In this document: one piece after another, positions 8,750 through 18,657 of the stretch
How positions within the stretch are numbered: the stretch's first letter is position 1
Layout: each line of letters begins with the position of its first letter
DNA from: Aeromonas bestiarum
Lineage (GTDB): Bacteria > Pseudomonadota > Gammaproteobacteria > Enterobacterales > Aeromonadaceae
Direction of reading: 5' to 3'
NCBI RefSeq assembly: GCF_000819745.1
Contig: NZ_CDDA01000015.1
Span: 154,204-218,203 of the forward strand
DNA length: 64,000 nt
The notes under the pieces: generated by a model
The model's input: only the letters and a program-made list of their open reading frames with translations
What the model was told of the DNA's origin: nothing
The model's database searches: none
Position numbers and translations under genes: made by a program

Positions 8750-10894
8750 ATGAAAAAAGTCATTACCGTCTGCCCCTATTGCGGCACCGGTTGCAAGATC
8801 AACCTGCTGGTTGAAAACGACAAGGTGGTGGGTGCCGAGGGCGCCAACGGCCGGACCAACGAGGGGCAGCTCTGCCTCAAGGGTTATTACGGTTGGGATT
8901 TCTTGAACGACACCAACCTGCTGACCCCCCGTCTCAAGAGCCCTATGATCCGCCGCGAGCGCGGTGGCAAGCTCGAATCCGTCTCCTGGGACGAAGCCAT
9001 CGACTTTGCCAGCAGCCGTCTGTCCGCCATCAAGGCGAAATATGGCCCGGACGCCATCATGACCACAGGCTCGGCCCGTGGCCCTGGCAACGAAGCCAAC
9101 TATGTGATGCAAAAATTTGCCCGCGCCGTGCTGGGGACGAACAACGTCGACCACTGCGCGAGGGTGTGACACGCACCCTCAGTCTCCGGTCTGGAGACAA
9201 CTGTAGGCAATGGCGCCATGAGCAACGCCATTCCCGAAATTCAAGAGACCAAGTGCCTGCTGGTGTTTGGTTACAACGCTGCTGACTCTCACCCCATAGT
9301 CGCCCGCCATATCCTCAAGGCGAAGGCAAACGGGGCCAAGGTAATTGTGTGTGATCCCCGCATGGTGGAGACCGCCCGCATCGCCGATCAGTGGCTGCCG
9401 CTCAAAAACGGTTCCAACATGGCGCTGGTCAACGCCTTCGGCAACGTGCTGATCGCCGAGAACCTCTATGACAAGGCGTTCGTCGCCAACTACACCGAGG
9501 GGTTTGAGACCTACAAGGCGCTGGTAGCCAGGTACACCCCGGAATACGTGGAGGGGATCACCGGCCTCAAGGCCGCCGATATCCGCGCCGCCATTCGCAC
9601 CTATGCGGCCTCGCCTGCCTCCATGATCCTGTGGGGCATGGGGGTGACCCAGTACGGTCAGGCAGTGGATGTGGTCAAGGGGCTGGCCGGGATTGCGCTG
9701 CTGACCGGCAACTTCGGTCGCCGTGGCACCGGTTGCGGTCCGGTGCGCGGGCAGAACAACGTGCAGGGCACCTGTGACATGGGGATGCTGCCGCACCAGT
9801 TCCCGGGTTATCAGTCGGTGAGCGATCCCGAGATCAGTGCCAAGTTTGCCAAGGCGTGGGGCGTACCGGCGCTCTCCCAAAAGCCCGGCTACCGGCTGAC
9901 GGAGCTTGGCCACAAGGTGGAGGAGGGCAAGTGCAAGGCCTTCTACATCTTCGGCGAAGATCCGGCCCAGACCGAGGCCGACCTGGCCCAGTTCAGGCGC
10001 ACCCTGGGCGGCATGGATCTGGTGATCGTGCAGGACATCTTCATGACCCAGACCGCCGAGATGGCGGATGTGATCCTGCCCGCCACCAGTTGGGGCGAGC
10101 ACGAGGGGGTTTACAGCTCGGCGGATCGCGGCTTCCAGCGCTTCTACAAGGCGGTGACGCCACCCGAGAACGTGAAGCCGGACTGGGCAATCTTTTCGCT
10201 GATGGCCACCGCCATGGGGTATCCCATGGAGTACCACAACACCCAGGAGATCTGGGACGAGATGCGCGCCCTTTGCCCGCTCTATACCGGGGTCAGCTAC
10301 GACAAGATAGCGGATCTCAAGAGCGTGCAGTGGCCTTGCCCGACCGAGGATCACCCGGGCACCAGCACCCTGTTCGAGGGGAATGTGTTCACCACCCCGA
10401 GCGGCAAGGGTCAGCTGATAGCCTCCGAGTGGCGTGCGCCGCTGGAGCAGCCTTGTGCTGAGTATCCGCTGGTGCTCTCCACAGTGCGGGAGGTAGGGCA
10501 CTACTCCTGCCGCTCCATGACAGGCAACTGCTCGGCGCTGCAGACCCTGGCCGATGAGCCCGGCTATGTGCAGATCCACCCGAGCGATGCGCAAAAGCTT
10601 GGGGTGAAGGATCAGGCGCTGGTGTGGATCTCGTCGCGACGCGGCAAGGTGATCACCCGGGCCAACTACAACGAGCGGGTCAACGCCGGTGTGGTCTACA
10701 TGACCTACCAGTGGTGGATCGGGGCGTGCAACGAGCTGACCATAGAGCACCTTGATCCCGTCTCCTACACCCCCGAGTACAAGTACTGCGCGGTGAAGAT
10801 TGAGCGTATTGAGGATCAGCCCGAGGCGGAAGTGTACGTCCAGACTGAATACAGCGCGCTCAAAGCGAAATTGCGCAGCGCCGCCAAGGGGTAA
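8750..10894 (+). CDS. fdhF: Formate dehydrogenase H, selenocysteine-containing (FdhF)
   Basis: This is one continuous 714-residue molybdopterin-dependent formate dehydrogenase read through an in-frame TGA at 9167-9169 (codon 140). Before it the frame ends NNVDHCARV; after it it resumes HAPSVSGLETTVGNGAMSN. This matches the E. coli active site, where Sec140 lies in CARVUHGPS. The N-terminal Fe-S motif CPYCGTGCKINLL with GQLCLKG is present. Cofactor-binding segments such as NFGRRGTGCGPVRGQNNVQG (about 320) and a C-terminal MGD-binding domain (STVREVGHYSCRSMTGN) are also present. It oxidises formate to CO2 and passes electrons to HydN/HyfA-type carriers. The SECIS hairpin follows the TGA directly. 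Confidence 0.96.
9167..9205 (+). promoter_or_regulatory. Selenocysteine codon and bacterial SECIS element of fdhF
   Basis: TGA at 9167-9169 is followed by a hairpin whose top is a perfect 6-base stem, GTCTCC (9182-9187) and GGAGAC (9193-9198). The stem closes the loop GGTCT. The E. coli fdhF SECIS has the same GGTCT loop, recognised by SelB, at the same distance from the TGA. This shows the TGA is recoded rather than a disabling mutation. Confidence 0.93.
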
Positions 10895-10911
10895 TCGTCG
10901 TTAAATAAAGT

Positions 10912-10957
10912 GGATCCAGGCTCTGTTCACAGGGCCCGGATCCCCTCATCCTTTTTT
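10912..10957 (+). terminator. Hairpin after fdhF, possible weak terminator
   Basis: GGATCCAGGCTCTG pairs with CAGGGCCCGGATCC (two mismatches) around a TTCA loop. A CTTTTTT run begins about ten bases beyond the stem. The distance makes full termination doubtful, so partial read-through into the next gene is plausible. Confidence 0.4.
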
Positions 10958-10976
10958 CAGCTGGCAGGTGTCCTTC

Positions 10977-11375
10977 ATGAAAAATGAATTAACTCTCTCA
11001 TTCGGGATCTTTTATGTTTCCGCTTATTTTCTGGCGATGTTATTGGGGCTGGTCTGCTTCTGGTGGCACGATGAGCTGATATTTCTGCTGGGGTTCGGTT
11101 TCTTCGGCTGTTTTATCGCCGCGCGCATCGCCATGGGCGCCGTGCTGGCGGCGCTGAGCGTTCAGGCGGCCTGGCTGATAGCCTTTCTCTCCACCACCCT
11201 GATCAATGGCCTGCTGACGGGCTTGCTGGCGCTGGTGATCCTGCTCACCCATCAGGCGGTGTCTGCAGAAATAGCCGACAATATCAGTGGGTTATTGATT
11301 GCATTTCAGCTGCTGTCGGCCGGCTTTATCCTGGGTGGCCTCAAGCTCTACAACTACCAGCTCATCTCCTCCTGA
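10977..11375 (+). CDS. Small four-helix membrane protein of unknown function
   Basis: A 132-residue, very hydrophobic protein with about four membrane helices (roughly residues 8-30, 33-58, 62-88 and 98-122). It has no motif I recognise. The ATG at 10977 is preferred over an upstream GTG at 10968 because CAGG then sits at normal ribosome-site spacing. It lies between fdhF and fhlA on the same strand, so it may belong to the formate system, but no known FHL or FocA component looks like this. Confidence 0.7.
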   Translation: MKNELTLSFGIFYVSAYFLAMLLGLVCFWWHDELIFLLGFGFFGCFIAARIAMGAVLAALSVQAAWLIAFLSTTLINGLLTGLLALVILLTHQAVSAEIADNISGLLIAFQLLSAGFILGGLKLYNYQLISS

Positions 11376-11738
11376 CGAGGCGCAGCCATGGGCAAGCGGC
11401 GGCTATCCAGTCAACCCATCAAACGACGCCATGCGGCGACGAGGGCCGACAGGAATTGGCGGAGCACGGCAATATATGTGAGCCAATGTGAGCATATTTG
11501 GTAGTGATGGCGGGATATTGGCGCTGGCCTGTCTGGTTGTAATGGGGATAGGGCTACCTTATTATGCGACAGGCAGTGAGAAGCTATTTCAAGGCATGTT
11601 AGTTTTTATAATTAAGCGTTAAGTTTTTAAAAATTAATTATAACATCTGACGGATCTGGCTGACCTGTTGTTTACCGTCGTTGCTGACCGCAATGTGCCC
11701 GCAATCTTTTGCCCATATAGATGTAACGTGAGGCCAGA
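11376..11738. other. Leader region of fhlA
   Basis: A 360-base gap without a credible gene. It has an AT-rich block at about 11605-11650 and a tandem TGTGAGC word (about 11478-11495). A promoter for fhlA must lie here, but I cannot point to a convincing -35/-10 pair. Confidence 0.4.
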
Positions 11739-13853
11739 ATGCTGAATGTGAGTGCCATTCCGTTAACCGACATCTCACCCATCTGGGATGACGGCTTTCT
11801 CTCTCTCTCCAAGAACCTGCTCTCCGCCGTCACCCTGGATGATTTCATCAAGAAGCTGAACCGGATAGACGCCTGCTTCGCCGGGGTGACCCGGGTCAAC
11901 CTGATCCTCAATCTGGGGGCGGGGGAGGAGGCCCTCTTCTACTTCATGGGGGAGAAGGGCCCCAAGCACCTGGTCTGCGCCAAGGCAGATCTCCATTTCT
12001 CCAGGGAGCAGGCCATAGTGCTGCCCGCGGCCCGCTTTCACAACCGCTGCGAGTTACTGGCGGCGGCCGGGGTGTATGAGGGGTTGCACTCTTACTGCCA
12101 GTTGCCCATCACCACGGCCCGCAGCCACCTGGGCGGGGTGGAGTTCATCAGCCCGGCGGCCAATGCCTTCCCGATGGAAACCCTGGCCAAGCTGACCCAG
12201 CTGGCGGCCATCGTCGCCATTGCGCTCGAAAACGTGCTCGACAAGGAGCGCACCCTGGAGCAGGCCAACTCCCTGCGTCTGGAGCGCGACAGCTGCAAGA
12301 TCCTGGTGGATGTCACCAATGCGGTGATCAAACTGGTGCGCATCGCCGAGCTGCCGAGGAGCCTCTTCTCCATACTGCAGCACCACTTCTCCATCAGCAG
12401 CCTCTGCCTGGCGGAATACAACGCCACCTCCGACAGCTTCAAGAGCTATCTGGTCAATCAGCAGCAGAGCGATCAGCCCGGCATCATCAACCACTCCTGT
12501 TTCGAGAAGAACTGTCTGCAGGGGGCGCTCGGCCACAGCGAGCCCTTCTTCATCTATCGGGAGCAGGGCCACGGCTGCGATTCGAGCTGCCGCTTCAGCT
12601 CCCAGATACTGCCGGCCGATGCGGACAGCTCCTGTATACTGCCGCTGCGCTATCGGGGCAATCTGCTGGGGGTCTTGATCCTCTCCCACCCGGATGCCGA
12701 TTTCTTTGCCGACATCGATATCTCATTGCTGGAGCAGGTGGCGGCCCGCACCGCCATTGCCATGAACAACGTGCAGGCGCAGCAGGAGATCTCCAACACC
12801 ACGGGGGCCCGCGAGAAGACGATCCGGGTGGCGGAGCTCGAGCCCAACGCCGATTTTTCCAGCATCATCTATCAAAGCGCCGTCATGGAGAGTGTGCTGG
12901 AGAAGGTGAAGCTGGTGGCCCAGAGCGACTGCTCAGTGCTGATCCTGGGGGAGACCGGCACCGGCAAGGAGCTGATCGCCCAGGCCATCCATCGGCTGAG
13001 CGATCGCCGCGAACAGGAGATGGTGAAGGTAAACTGCGCCGCCATTCCCACCGGCCTCATCGAGAGCGATCTGTTCGGCCACGAGAAGGGGGCCTTTACC
13101 GGTGCCCTGGCCCAGCGCATCGGTCGCTTCGAGCGGGCGCACAAGGGCACATTGTTTCTGGACGAGGTGGGGGACATGCCGCTGGACTTGCAGCCCAAGC
13201 TGTTGCGGGTATTGCAGGAACACGAGCTGGAGCGGGTCGGCAACAGCAACCCCATCGCCATCGACGTGCGGCTGGTGGCGGCCACCAACTGCGATCTGCT
13301 CTCCATGGTCAAGAACAAGCGCTTCAGAAGCGATCTCTACTACCGGCTCAACGTCTTTCCCATCGAGTTGCCCCCCCTGCGCGAGCGGCGCGAAGACATA
13401 CCGCTCTTGGTCAACTTCTTCATCAAGAAGATCGCCAAGCGGATGCGGCGCAACATCACCTCGATCCCGGCCGATGCCATGAAGATGCTGGTGTCGCTCC
13501 CCTGGTACGGCAATATCCGCGAGCTGGAAAACATCATAGAGCGCGCCGTGGTGATGACCCGGGGCCATGTGCTCAACCTCTCGCCGGACGAGCTGATGCC
13601 GCTCAAGGGCTATCACAAGATAGAGACCCTGGTCTATGACGAGCCCGAGCAGGCCTTGTTCAAGGGCGGCAGCGGCCAGAGCGAGGGGGTGGAGGACGAG
13701 CGCCAGACCATCATAGACACCTTGCGCGAATGCAACGGCATAGTCGCGGGGGAGCGGGGCGCCGCCAACCGGCTCGGCATGAAACGCACCACCCTGCTGT
13801 CGAAGATGAAGCGGCTCGGTATCTCGGCGAAAGCCCCCCAGACCCTCAACTAA
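11739..13853 (+). CDS. fhlA: Formate hydrogenlyase transcriptional activator FhlA (sigma-54 dependent)
   Basis: A 704-residue enhancer-binding protein (E. coli FhlA is 692). The N-terminal 370 residues carry two GAF-like sensory regions. The AAA+ domain follows, with Walker A GETGTGKE (about 403-410), the sigma-54 contact loop GAFTGA (about 451), Walker B TLFLDEVGD and an arginine-finger region FRSDLYYRLNVFPI. A Fis-type helix-turn-helix ends the protein (about 670-695, GAANRLGMKRTTLLSKMKRL). GAGG lies five bases before the ATG. In the family it senses formate and activates fdhF, hyc/hyf and hydN. Sigma-54-type sites occur upstream of hyfA and possibly hydN here. fdhD follows after ten bases and is probably co-transcribed. 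Confidence 0.95.
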   Translation: MLNVSAIPLTDISPIWDDGFLSLSKNLLSAVTLDDFIKKLNRIDACFAGVTRVNLILNLGAGEEALFYFMGEKGPKHLVCAKADLHFSREQAIVLPAARFHNRCELLAAAGVYEGLHSYCQLPITTARSHLGGVEFISPAANAFPMETLAKLTQLAAIVAIALENVLDKERTLEQANSLRLERDSCKILVDVTNAVIKLVRIAELPRSLFSILQHHFSISSLCLAEYNATSDSFKSYLVNQQQSDQPGIINHSCFEKNCLQGALGHSEPFFIYREQGHGCDSSCRFSSQILPADADSSCILPLRYRGNLLGVLILSHPDADFFADIDISLLEQVAARTAIAMNNVQAQQEISNTTGAREKTIRVAELEPNADFSSIIYQSAVMESVLEKVKLVAQSDCSVLILGETGTGKELIAQAIHRLSDRREQEMVKVNCAAIPTGLIESDLFGHEKGAFTGALAQRIGRFERAHKGTLFLDEVGDMPLDLQPKLLRVLQEHELERVGNSNPIAIDVRLVAATNCDLLSMVKNKRFRSDLYYRLNVFPIELPPLRERREDIPLLVNFFIKKIAKRMRRNITSIPADAMKMLVSLPWYGNIRELENIIERAVVMTRGHVLNLSPDELMPLKGYHKIETLVYDEPEQALFKGGSGQSEGVEDERQTIIDTLRECNGIVAGERGAANRLGMKRTTLLSKMKRLGISAKAPQTLN

Positions 13854-13863
13854 GGGCTCCAAG

Positions 13864-14688
13864 ATGTTGCTCGAACTCGATAGCGATACGCCGCAGGCGC
13901 TTAGCGCCCACCGGGAGGTGGTCCATTACCAGCGCGACGGCGTCACCACGGACAGCGCCATGCAGCTGCCCTGCGAAACCCCGGTGGCGCTGGTCTACAA
14001 CGGCCTGGCCCACAGCGTCATGATGTGTTCGGCCGCCGATCTGGAGGACTTTGCCATCGGCTTTTCACTCTCCGAGGGGATCATCGACAGCCTCCACGAT
14101 ATTCACGATATCGAGCAGGTCGATGGCTGCCAGGGGATTGAGCTGCATATCACCCTGGCCAATCGCTGCGTCTATCGCCTGAAAGAGAAGCGGCGTACCC
14201 TGGCGGGGCGCACTGGGTGCGGCATCTGTGGCAGCGAGAGCCTGGAGCAGGTGGTGCGCACCCTGGCGCGGCTGCCGGACAGCCAGCGCTTCAAGGTGAC
14301 CCTGATCGACAAGGTGCTGGACGCGCTGCGCCCGCTGCAACTGCTGGGGCAGAGCACGGGGGCCACCCATGCCGCCGTCCATGTGGATGGTGCGGGCAAT
14401 ATCCTGGCCATTCGCGAGGACGTGGGGCGTCACATAGCGCTCGATAAGCTGGTGGGGCACCTGCAGCGCACCGGCCGGCGCGACGGCGCCATCCTGGTGA
14501 CCAGCCGCGCCAGCTTCGAGATGGTGCAAAAGTGTGCCAGCGCCGGTGTGGAGATCCTGCTCGCCATCTCGGCCGCCACCGAGCTCGCGGTCGAGCGGGC
14601 CGAGCAGACCGGGCTCACCCTGGTGGGCTTTTGCCGCCCGGGGCGGGCCGAGATCTACAGCGGTCGTCAGCGCATCGGGTTGGGGTAG
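13864..14688 (+). CDS. fdhD: Formate dehydrogenase accessory sulfurtransferase FdhD
   Basis: A 274-residue protein of the FdhD/NarQ family, which transfers sulfur from IscS to the molybdenum cofactor so that formate dehydrogenases become active. The catalytic cysteine loop reads GRTGCGICGSESL (about residues 115-127), matching the conserved CxxC of the family. Other family marks are the EGII segment and REDVGRHIALDKLVG (about 183-197), followed by TSRASFEMVQK. It starts ten bases after fhlA, consistent with a shared transcript that serves FdhF encoded upstream. Confidence 0.94.
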   Translation: MLLELDSDTPQALSAHREVVHYQRDGVTTDSAMQLPCETPVALVYNGLAHSVMMCSAADLEDFAIGFSLSEGIIDSLHDIHDIEQVDGCQGIELHITLANRCVYRLKEKRRTLAGRTGCGICGSESLEQVVRTLARLPDSQRFKVTLIDKVLDALRPLQLLGQSTGATHAAVHVDGAGNILAIREDVGRHIALDKLVGHLQRTGRRDGAILVTSRASFEMVQKCASAGVEILLAISAATELAVERAEQTGLTLVGFCRPGRAEIYSGRQRIGLG

Positions 14689-14750
14689 TGCAGCCATGGA
14701 TGCCGGGTTATCCGATCGGTGGTTTGCGAGGGCCGGCAGGCACAAGGCCA

Positions 14751-14780
14751 TTGGCGGACGGGGGGCGGCTCGGGTATAGT
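14751..14780 (+). promoter_or_regulatory. Probable sigma-70 promoter of recR
   Basis: TTGGCG and TATAGT are separated by 18 bases, the -10 being preceded by CGGG. The site is about 105 bases before the recR ATG. The gap 14689-14884 holds nothing else that I can identify. Confidence 0.45.
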
Positions 14781-14884
14781 CCTGCGCCAACAAGATAGGT
14801 TCGGCCGGGCGAAGCGCAACCCGCACCCGCAAGGGTTGCCTGAGGTCGCCGCCCGCCGACACAGCGTCAAAGGATACTTAGCCC

Positions 14885-15487
14885 ATGAAATTCAGCCCCT
14901 TGCTGGATGAGATGATGAAGGCCCTGCAGGTGCTGCCGGGGGTCGGTCCCAAGTCGGCCCAGCGCATGGCGTTCACCCTGCTCGAGCGCGAGCGCAGCGG
15001 CGGTTTGCGCCTGGCCCAGTTGCTCAACCGGGCGCTGACCGAGATAGGCCACTGCAGCCATTGCCGCACCTTCACCGAGAACGATCGCTGCGAGATCTGC
15101 GCCAATCCCAAGCGCGAAGAGAGCGGCCTGCTGTGCGTGGTGGAGAGCCCGGCGGACGTGGCTGCCATCGAGCACACGGGCCAGTTCTCCGGCCGTTACT
15201 TCGTGCTGATGGGGCACCTGTCCCCCCTCGATGGCATAGGTCCGGAAGAGCTGGGGCTGGAGATCCTGGAGCGGCGCCTGAAGGCCGAGTCCATCAGCGA
15301 GCTGATCCTGGCCACCAACCCCACCATCGAAGGGGATGCCACCGCCTGGTATATCGCCGACATGGCCCGCGCCGCCGGCGTCAAGGTGAGCCGGATTGCC
15401 CACGGCGTGCCGGTGGGGGGCGAGCTGGAGCTGGTGGATGGCACCACGCTTTCTCATTCCTTGATGGGGCGCCAGCCCCTTAATTGA
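14885..15487 (+). CDS. recR: Recombination mediator protein RecR
   Basis: A 200-residue protein, the usual RecR length. It has the N-terminal HhH segment [19 protein letters not shown], a four-cysteine zinc finger ([16 protein letters not shown], about 57-72), then a Toprim domain with [15 protein letters not shown] and a C-terminal [16 protein letters not shown]alker-like segment. It acts with RecF and RecO to load RecA on gapped DNA. In many relatives it follows dnaX and ybaB; here its upstream neighbour is fdhD, so the usual block is broken at this point while the downstream order htpG-adk-hemH-gsk is kept. Confidence 0.96.
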   Translation: MKFSPLLDEMMKALQVLPGVGPKSAQRMAFTLLERERSGGLRLAQLLNRALTEIGHCSHCRTFTENDRCEICANPKREESGLLCVVESPADVAAIEHTGQFSGRYFVLMGHLSPLDGIGPEELGLEILERRLKAESISELILATNPTIEGDATAWYIADMARAAGVKVSRIAHGVPVGGELELVDGTTLSHSLMGRQPLN

Positions 15488-15560
15488 GCCCGCGTCAGCC
15501 CCTTAATTGAGGCCGCATCAGCCACTGAGCTGAGCCTGCGCCAGGCTTATTGCTTCCCAA

Positions 15561-15581
15561 ACCCGCCTCGGCGGGTTTTTG
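15561..15581 (+). terminator. Rho-independent terminator of recR
   Basis: Stem CCCGCC/GGCGGG with a 2-base loop is followed by TTTTTG, about 75 bases after the recR stop. Confidence 0.8.
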
Positions 15582-15655
15582 TTTGGCCGATGGGCGGCGC
15601 CTGGCAGTGCGCTGGCGCAAAAATCGCCATTCGCACCGTCAGCAGACTTGTCCCC

Positions 15656-15683
15656 CTTGAAATGGGGATCCCAGGCCCCATCT
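15656..15683 (+). promoter_or_regulatory. Sigma-32 heat-shock promoter of htpG
   Basis: CTTGAAA (15656-15662), a 13-base spacer, then CCCCATCT (15676-15683). This is an essentially perfect match to the sigma-32 consensus and lies 45 bases before the htpG start, matching the known heat-shock control of htpG. Confidence 0.9.
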
Positions 15684-15728
15684 TGTATCAGGAATGTGTT
15701 CAACCCGAATCGCCTGAGGATAGTGTCG

Positions 15729-17642
15729 ATGACCCAAAGCGTTCATGCCGAAACCCACGGGTTTCAGACTGAAGTCAAACAACTGCTGAGCCTGATGGCC
15801 CACAGCCTCTACTCCAACAAAGAAGTGTTCCTGCGCGAGCTGATCTCCAACGCCTCAGATGCGGCGGACAAGCTGCGCTTCAAGGCGCTTTCCGATGCCT
15901 CTTTGTTCGAAAACGACGGCCAGTTGCGCGTTCGCCTGGTGGTTGATAAAGAGAACCGGACCCTGACCATCTCTGATAACGGTATCGGTATGAGCCGGGA
16001 TCAGGTGATCGAGCATCTGGGCACCATCGCCAAGTCCGGTACCGCCGAGTTCTTCAAGAACTTGTCCGGTGATCAGGGCCGCGACTCCCAGCTGATCGGT
16101 CAGTTTGGGGTGGGTTTCTACTCCGCCTTCATCGTTGCCGACAAGGTGACTGTGGTTTCTCGCGCCGCCGGCACCGAGCCTGATCAAGGGGTGCAGTGGG
16201 AATCGGAAGGGGAAGGCTCCTTCACCGTGGCCGATGTGACCAAGGAAGGCCGTGGTACCGACGTCATCCTGCACCTGCGTGCCGAAGAGGAAGAGTTCCT
16301 CGACGACTGGCGTCTGCGCGCCGTGGTCGCCAAGTATTCCGACCACATCAGCGTGCCGGTGGAAATGTTCAAAGAGGGCACCCCGGACCGTGAAGAGGAT
16401 GGCGAGACCATCGTCGGCACGCCGGGCGAGTGGGAGCAGGTCAACCGCGCCACCGCACTCTGGACCCGCAATCCGAAAGAGATCAAGGACGAGGAGTATC
16501 AGGAGTTCTACAAGCATGTCGCCCACGATTTCGAAGATCCGCTCTTGTGGGGTCACAACCGGGTGGAAGGGGCGCAGGAGTACACCAGCCTGCTCTACGT
16601 GCCGGCCCGCGCCCCCTTTGATCTCTACAACCGGGATCAGAAACACGGTCTCAAGCTCTACGTGCAGCGCGTCTTCATCATGGACGACGCCGAGCAGTTC
16701 ATGCCGGCCTACCTGCGCTTCGTGAAAGGGGTGCTGGACTCCAACGATCTGCCGCTCAACGTCAGCCGTGAAATTCTGCAAGACAACAAGGTGACCGTCT
16801 CCCTGCGCAAGGCCTGCTCCAAGCGGGTGCTGACCATGCTGGCCAAGCTGGCCAAGGATGACAGCGAGAAGTACGCCAAGTTCTGGAGCGAGTTCGGCAA
16901 CGTGCTGAAAGAGGGTCCGGCCGAGGATCACGCCAACCGCGAAGAGATCGCGAAGCTCTTGCGCTTTGCCAGCACGGCGGGCGAGGGCGAAGCCCAGACC
17001 GTCTCTCTCGAGGATTACGTTGGCCGCATGAAGGAAGGCCAGCAGAAGATTTACTACATCACCGCCGACAGCTTCGCCGCCGCCAAGAACAGCCCGCACC
17101 TCGAGATCTTCCGCAAGAAGGGCGTCGAAGTGCTGCTGATGTGGGAGCGCGTTGACGAGTGGCTGATGAGCCACCTGACCGAGTTCGACGGCAAGCAGCT
17201 GGTCTCCGTCACCCGTGGCGAGCTGGATCTGGGGGATCTGGAGGACGAAGCGTCCAAGCTGGCGCAGGAGGAGGCTGAAAAAGCCAACGCCGGTCTGGTT
17301 GAGCGGGTCAAGCAGAGCCTGGCCGACGCGGTGAAAGAGGTGCGTGTCACCCACCGTCTGACCGATTCACCCTCCTGCATCGTCACCGACGACCACGGCA
17401 TGAGCACCCAGATGATCAAGCTGATGCGTGCCGCCGGCCAGCCAGTGCCGGAGCAGAAGTACATTCTGGAGCTCAACCCCGACCATGCGCTGGTGAAGAA
17501 GCTCGACACCATCCAGGACGAGGCGCTGTTCGGCGAGTGGGTCACCCTGCTGCACGAACAGGCCCAGCTGGCAGAGCAGGGCGGGCTGAATGATCCGGCG
17601 AGCTTCGTCTCCCGTATCAACCGTCTGTTACTCCAGGCATGA
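15729..17642 (+). CDS. htpG: Chaperone protein HtpG (bacterial Hsp90)
   Basis: A 637-residue Hsp90 (E. coli 624). The ATG at 15729 is chosen because it sits after GAGGATAG and gives the family N-terminus [16 protein letters not shown]; an in-frame extension to 15579 crosses the terminator and heat-shock promoter. GHKL ATP-binding motifs are present: [34 protein letters not shown] and [12 protein letters not shown]. The middle-domain [12 protein letters not shown] and the C-terminal dimerisation region follow. It is an ATP-dependent cytosolic chaperone. Expression should be heat inducible given the promoter found. Confidence 0.97.
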   Translation: MTQSVHAETHGFQTEVKQLLSLMAHSLYSNKEVFLRELISNASDAADKLRFKALSDASLFENDGQLRVRLVVDKENRTLTISDNGIGMSRDQVIEHLGTIAKSGTAEFFKNLSGDQGRDSQLIGQFGVGFYSAFIVADKVTVVSRAAGTEPDQGVQWESEGEGSFTVADVTKEGRGTDVILHLRAEEEEFLDDWRLRAVVAKYSDHISVPVEMFKEGTPDREEDGETIVGTPGEWEQVNRATALWTRNPKEIKDEEYQEFYKHVAHDFEDPLLWGHNRVEGAQEYTSLLYVPARAPFDLYNRDQKHGLKLYVQRVFIMDDAEQFMPAYLRFVKGVLDSNDLPLNVSREILQDNKVTVSLRKACSKRVLTMLAKLAKDDSEKYAKFWSEFGNVLKEGPAEDHANREEIAKLLRFASTAGEGEAQTVSLEDYVGRMKEGQQKIYYITADSFAAAKNSPHLEIFRKKGVEVLLMWERVDEWLMSHLTEFDGKQLVSVTRGELDLGDLEDEASKLAQEEAEKANAGLVERVKQSLADAVKEVRVTHRLTDSPSCIVTDDHGMSTQMIKLMRAAGQPVPEQKYILELNPDHALVKKLDTIQDEALFGEWVTLLHEQAQLAEQGGLNDPASFVSRINRLLLQA

Positions 17643-17647
17643 TGTTT

Positions 17648-17677
17648 GGGCCCACTGCATGCAGTGGGCCTTTTTTA
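17648..17677 (+). terminator. Rho-independent terminator of htpG
   Basis: GGCCCACTGC pairs with GCAGTGGGCC and is followed by TTTTTT immediately after the htpG stop. Confidence 0.9.
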
Positions 17678-17839
17678 TGTGGCGCTTGCCCGACAAGGGG
17701 CAAGCGCCTCTCTTCGTTATTGGGGGGCGCTGCATTTTCACTCATTTTTTCAGGGTAGCGTTGCGGCTTGAGTCGCCTCGCCGCTGCGGGAACATGGTGA
17801 AAAATAAGCCACTCACACGGGGCAAGCTTGTGAAAATGA

Positions 17840-18544
<705 letters not shown>

Positions 18545-18657
18545 GCCTGCCGTTGCCAACCGCAATCGGTCGATAACGAGTCTGAGACAAGGGTCCATCC
18601 AGGGCCCTTTCTTGCATCATAACAAGAATGACAAAAACAGCATGACAGGAAGCTAAC

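Noticed and set aside
9167..9217. Apparent nonsense mutation splitting fdhF into two genes
   Set aside because: The TGA is at the known selenocysteine position, the flanking protein sequence is conserved across it, and a SECIS hairpin follows directly.
14780..14884. Possible 4.5S (SRP) RNA in the GC-rich leader before recR
   Set aside because: The conserved GGAAGCAGCCA-type core of SRP RNA is absent; only a promoter-like sequence is supportable.
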